Shown here piece after piece: positions 60,520 through 64,000 of a stretch of DNA of 64,000 nucleotides. The DNA is from Mercenaria mercenaria (taxonomy: Eukaryota; Mollusca; Bivalvia; Venerida; Veneridae). The translations under genes were made by a program, and so were the position numbers. A model generated the notes under the pieces. The model did no database searches and was not told the origin of the DNA. It saw only the letters and a list, made by a program, of their open reading frames with translations. The stretch is from the NCBI RefSeq assembly GCF_021730395.1, contig NC_069368.1, positions 10,248,001 through 10,312,000 of the forward strand. Reading direction: 5' to 3'. The stretch's first letter is position 1; each line of letters starts with the position of its first letter.

Positions 60520-62424
60520 AGCTCACCTGTCACAGAGTGACAAGATGAGCTTTTGTGATCGGGCGGTGTCCGTCGTCCGTCAGTGCGTCCGTGCGTGCGT
60601 CCGTAAACTTTTGCTTGTGACCACTCTGGAGGTCACATTTTGCATGGGATCTTTATGAAAGTTGGTCAGAATGTTCATCTTGATGATATCTAGGTCAAGT
60701 TCGAAACTGGGTCACGTGCCGTCAAAAACTAGGTCAGTAGGTCTAAAAATAGAAAAACCTTGTGACTTCTCTAGAGGCCATATATTACACAAGATCTTCA
60801 TGAAAATTAGTCAGAATGTTCACCTTGATGATATCTAGTTCATGTTCGAAACTGGGTCATGTGCCATCAAAAACTAGGTCAGTAGGTCTAAAAATAGAAA
60901 AACCTTGTGACCTCTCTAGAGGCCATATATTTCACAAGGTCTTCATGAAAATTGGTCAGAACGTTCACCTTGATGATGTCTAGGTCAGGTTCGAAACTGG
61001 GTCACGTGCCGTTCAAAACTAGGTCAGTAGGTCAAATAATAGAAAAACCTTGTGACCTTTCTAAAGGCCATATTTTTCATGGGATCTGTATGAAAGTTGG
61101 TCTGAATGTTCATCTTGATGATATCTAGGTCAACTTTTAAACTGGGTCTCGTGCATTCAAAAACTAGGTCAGTAGGTCTAAAAATAGAAAAACCTTGTGA
61201 CCTCTCTAGAGGCCATATATTTCATGAGATCTTCATGAAAATTGGTCAGAATGTTCACCTTGATGATATCTAGGTCAAGTTCGAAAGTGGGTCACGTGCC
61301 GTCAAAAACTAGGTCAGTAGGTCAAATAATAGAAAAACCTTGTGACCTCTCTAGAGGCCATATTTTTTATGGGATCTGTATGAAACTTGGTCTGAATGAT
61401 TATCTTGATGATATCTAGGTCAAGTTCGAAAGTGGGGCACGTGGCATCAAAAACTAGGTCAGTAGGTCAAATAACAGAAAAACTTTATGACCTCTCTAAA
61501 GGCAATATTTTTCATGGGATCTGTATGAAAATTGGTCTGAATGTTCATCTTGATGATATCTAGGTCAAGTTTGAAACAGAGTCATGTGCGGTTAAAAACT
61601 AGGTCAGTAGGTCTAAAAATAGAAAAACCTTGTGACCTCTCTAGAGGCCATACTTGTGAATGAATCTCCATAAAAATTGGTCAGAATGTTCACCTTGATG
61701 ATATCTAGGCCAAATTTGAAACTGGGTCACGTGCCTTCAAAACCTAGGTCAGTAGGTCAAATAATAAAAAAAACGTTGTGACCTCTCTAGAGGCCATACT
61801 TTTCATGGGATCTGTATGAAAGTTGGTCTGAATGTTCATCGTGATGATATCTAGGTCAAGTTTGAAACTAGGTCAACTGCGTTCAAAAACTAGGTCAGTA
61901 GGTCTAAAATTATTAAAATCTTTTGACCTCTCTAGAGGCGATATTTTTCAATCTATCTTCATGAAAATTGATCTGAATGTTCACCTTGATGATATCTAGG
62001 TCAAGTTTGAAACTGGGTCACGTGCGGTCAAAAACTAGGCCAGTAGGTATAAAAATAGAAAAACCTTGTGACCTCTCTAGAGGCCATATTTTTCATGAGA
62101 TCTTCATGAAAATTAGTGAGAATGTTCACCTTGATGATATCTAGGTAAAGTTTAAAACAGGGTCACATACCTTTGAAAACTAGGTCAATAGGTCAAATAA
62201 TAGAAAAACCTTACGACCTCTCTAGAGACCAAATTTTTCAACGGATCTTCATGAAAATTGGTCAGAATTTTTATCTTGATAATATCTAGGTCAAGTTCAA
62301 AACTGGGTCACATGAGCTCAAAAACTAGGTCACTATGTCAAATAATAGAAAAAACGACGTCATACTCAAAACTGGGTCATGTGGGAAGAGGTGAGCGATT
62401 CAGGACCATCATGGTCCTCTTGTT
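60520..62424 (+). mobile_element. Hairpin-ended tandem-core element, long copy
   Basis: Same 5' stem as the short copy, about twelve core units of roughly 145 bp, 3' hairpin AGGACCATCATGGTCCT (62402-62418) and terminus CTCTTGTT. Perfect AGGTCA-N2-AGGTCA repeats occur at 61021, 61311, 61456, 61746 and 62182, and GTCACGTGCC E-box contexts recur once per unit in many units. No open frame of note. Confidence 0.85.
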
Positions 62425-62520
62425 CTATTTTTAGCTCTTGCAGCCCCTAAAATCAGTCAAGCAGAACCATTTTAACAAATTTGAGAGAATACTTTACAAG
62501 GATTCTACAAACTCAGTTTA

Positions 62521-63698
62521 GCCCACCCGCTTAGCTCAGTAGGTAGAGCGTTGGTCTACGGATCGCAGGGTCGTGAGTTCGATCCTCAGGCGGGGCGTAT
62601 GTTCTCCATGACTATTTGATAAACGACATTGTGTCTGAAATCATTAGTCCTCCACCTCTGATTCATGTGGGGAAGTTGGCAGTTACTTGCGGAGAACAGG
62701 TTTCTACTGGTACAGAATCCAGGAACACTGGTTAGGTTAACTGCCTGCCGTTACATGACTGAAATACTGTTGAACAAGAGCGCCGCCAAGCGGGGCAATA
62801 TACGCCCGAAGGGTTACATCAGAGGATGGGAGCAAAATTTAAAGAAGTTGACTGTTGAAGCCCAAAGGACAGGAACAACAAGAAAGAAGAAATTTCAAAA
62901 CAAAAAATTCTAAGTCCATAAATAATTCTTACCAGGTAAAGTTATGTCAAAATATATCTAAAAATTGGATGTACCATCTATGTTGTGCCACAGAAAAGTG
63001 GTCTCGGATTTTCCGTATGGCCAATAATAAAAAAGTTTCAAAATAAGCTATTTATAGTAACAAAAAAGGGAAGTAATTCAAAAACAAAAATTATTGTAAG
63101 AGAACAAAAAAGGATCTGCAAAATAAAAACAAGAGCACTGCAATGCAGAGCAATATACACAAAGCAAAGTCATATATGACCGTTGACCCCTAAGTGTGAC
63201 CTTGACCTTGAAGCAAGTCATCCAAAACGTGCGCTCTGCACGTCGCCTCAGTGTGGTGAACATCTGTGCCAAGTTTCTTTGAAATCATTCAAGCAGTTCA
63301 AGAGTTACAGAGCAGACACGAAACACACTCATATAACTTTTCACTCCTAAATGTGACCTTGACCTTGAAGCTAGTCATCCGAAACAAGCGCTCTGCACGT
63401 CGCCTTAGTGTGGTGAACATTTGTGCCAAGTTTCTTTGAAATCCTTCAAGCACACTCATATGACCTTTGACCCCTAAGTGTGGCCTTGACCTTGAAATGA
63501 CACATCCAAACCATGCGCTCTGCACGTCGTCTTGGTGTAGTGAACATTTGTGTCAAGTTTCTTTGAAATCCTTCAAGGGGTTCAAGAGTTACAGAGCGGA
63601 CACGAAATTGCTAACGGACGGACAGAGGGACACCATAAGATAATACGTCCCTTTGGGCGTATAAAAACGGCGTTAAACCCAAAACAGAACAAGCAAAT
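62521..63698 (+). mobile_element. tRNA-derived SINE (family 1), copy C, interrupted
   Basis: The head is CCCGCTTAGCTCAGTAGG with box B GAGTTCGATCC. The 7-bp acceptor halves and the D stem pair well, while the anticodon stem is degenerate. The SINE runs to 62774, is interrupted by 62775-63662, and its tail AAAAACGGCGTTAAACCC resumes at 63663. Target duplication ACAAACTCAGTTTA (62507-62520) / ACAAATTCAGTTTA (63699-63712) has one mismatch. Confidence 0.92.
62775..63662. mobile_element. Hairpin-ended element inserted in SINE copy C
   Basis: Left end CAAGAGCGCCGCCAAGCGGG...TATACGCCC, right end CTTTGGGCGTAT; TATACGCCC-AAGG is inverted at the two ends. On the minus strand the left end reads hairpin + GCTCTTGTT. 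AA is present on both sides (2 extra A versus the intact SINE). A second start-like motif, ACAAGAGCACTGCAATGCAG, at about 63128 suggests a composite. The core has units with TGACCTTGACCTTGAAG and 'ctgcacgtcg'. Confidence 0.8.
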
Positions 63699-64000
63699 AC
63701 AAATTCAGTTTAGTGACCAACCATCAAGCAGTTCATGAGAAGAAGTTGTTTCAAATGTTCTGTATTTTTAGCTCCGATGGTTCTTAAAACCAGTGAAGCA
63801 CCTTACAAGGATGCTACAGACCAAATTTGGTGATGATCCATGTAACAGTTAATGAGAAGTTGTGTTAAAGTTTTTCTGTTTTTAGCCCCTGGTGGCCCCA
63901 TAAAATCGGTCAAGCAGAACCATTTGTACAAATTTGAGAGAGGGCCATACAAGGATAATAAGAGTAGATGCAGTGATCCAGTAGTAACACTGACTACAAA

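Larger units (their letters stand above)
59640..63990. repeat. Host tandem repeat carrying nested insertions
   Basis: Pieces at 59640-59773, 62425-62520 and 63699-63990 share 'gcagaaccattt..acaaattt', 'aaggat(g/t)cta', 'ggtgatgatc', 'gagaagtt' and 'tttttagc' in a repeating order, so they are units of one array split by the elements listed below. The array runs on to the window edge. Confidence 0.65.

Noticed and set aside
62521-62600. Functional tRNA gene
   Set aside because: Acceptor, D and T arms look good, but the anticodon stem does not pair and the head is joined to a SINE body, tail and target duplication.

Overview
The window is AT-rich nuclear DNA from a metazoan, almost certainly a bivalve mollusc and probably a heterodont (venerid-like) clam. 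The evidence is a spliced LSM6 gene with GT-AG introns, several tRNA-derived SINE families whose tails read ...GGCGTTAAACCC, and many ~145-160 bp tandem-core repeats of the 'gggccataactctg' and 'gacctagtgacct' types that bivalve genomes carry in great numbers. The species assignment is inference.

Only two host genes can be supported. (1) LSM6, three coding exons on + between 54166 and 57102, complete at 79 aa. (2) The 3' part of a + strand gene with one large exon (42197-43637) encoding a 13-residue Asp/Gly-rich acidic repeat protein, a short last exon (44071-44104) and an AATAAA signal at 44150. Its 5' exons were not found.

The rest is repeats and anonymous DNA. 1-28 kb: four diverged copies of an old duplicated block (about 2.7-3.5, 11.6-12.3, 18.8-19.5 and 27.95-28.2 kb), three SINEs, a decayed tyrosine-recombinase retroelement with split direct repeats and an SGNH-hydrolase-like part (3.8-5.9 kb), a hairpin-ended tandem-core element (15.5-16.6 kb) running into a 63-bp minisatellite, and a 2.6 kb foldback element (22.1-24.7 kb). 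28-41 kb: a piggyBac-like MITE, a 2.19 kb direct duplication (29.2-31.4 and 32.5-34.7 kb) that begins in a LINE 3' end, a long inverted-repeat element (37.1-38.5 kb), a cluster of CRE half-sites and a LINE 3' terminus. 44-54 kb: SINE and LINE reverse-transcriptase remnants, a palindromic element, and a non-autonomous hAT element with a perfect 8-bp target duplication lying between inverted-repeat arms of another element. 54-64 kb: LSM6 with three repeats in its introns, then a repeat complex with two back-to-back tandem-core elements and a three-level nest (array, then SINE, then hairpin-ended element).

No operon-like or defence-type gene system is visible. The most unusual signals are: a family of elements sharing one hairpin + CTCTTGTT terminus, whose cores are regular arrays of nuclear-receptor-type AGGTCA repeats and E-boxes; the split-repeat recombinase fossil; the Asp/Gly repeat gene; and the old four-copy block with a conserved minus-strand reading frame.
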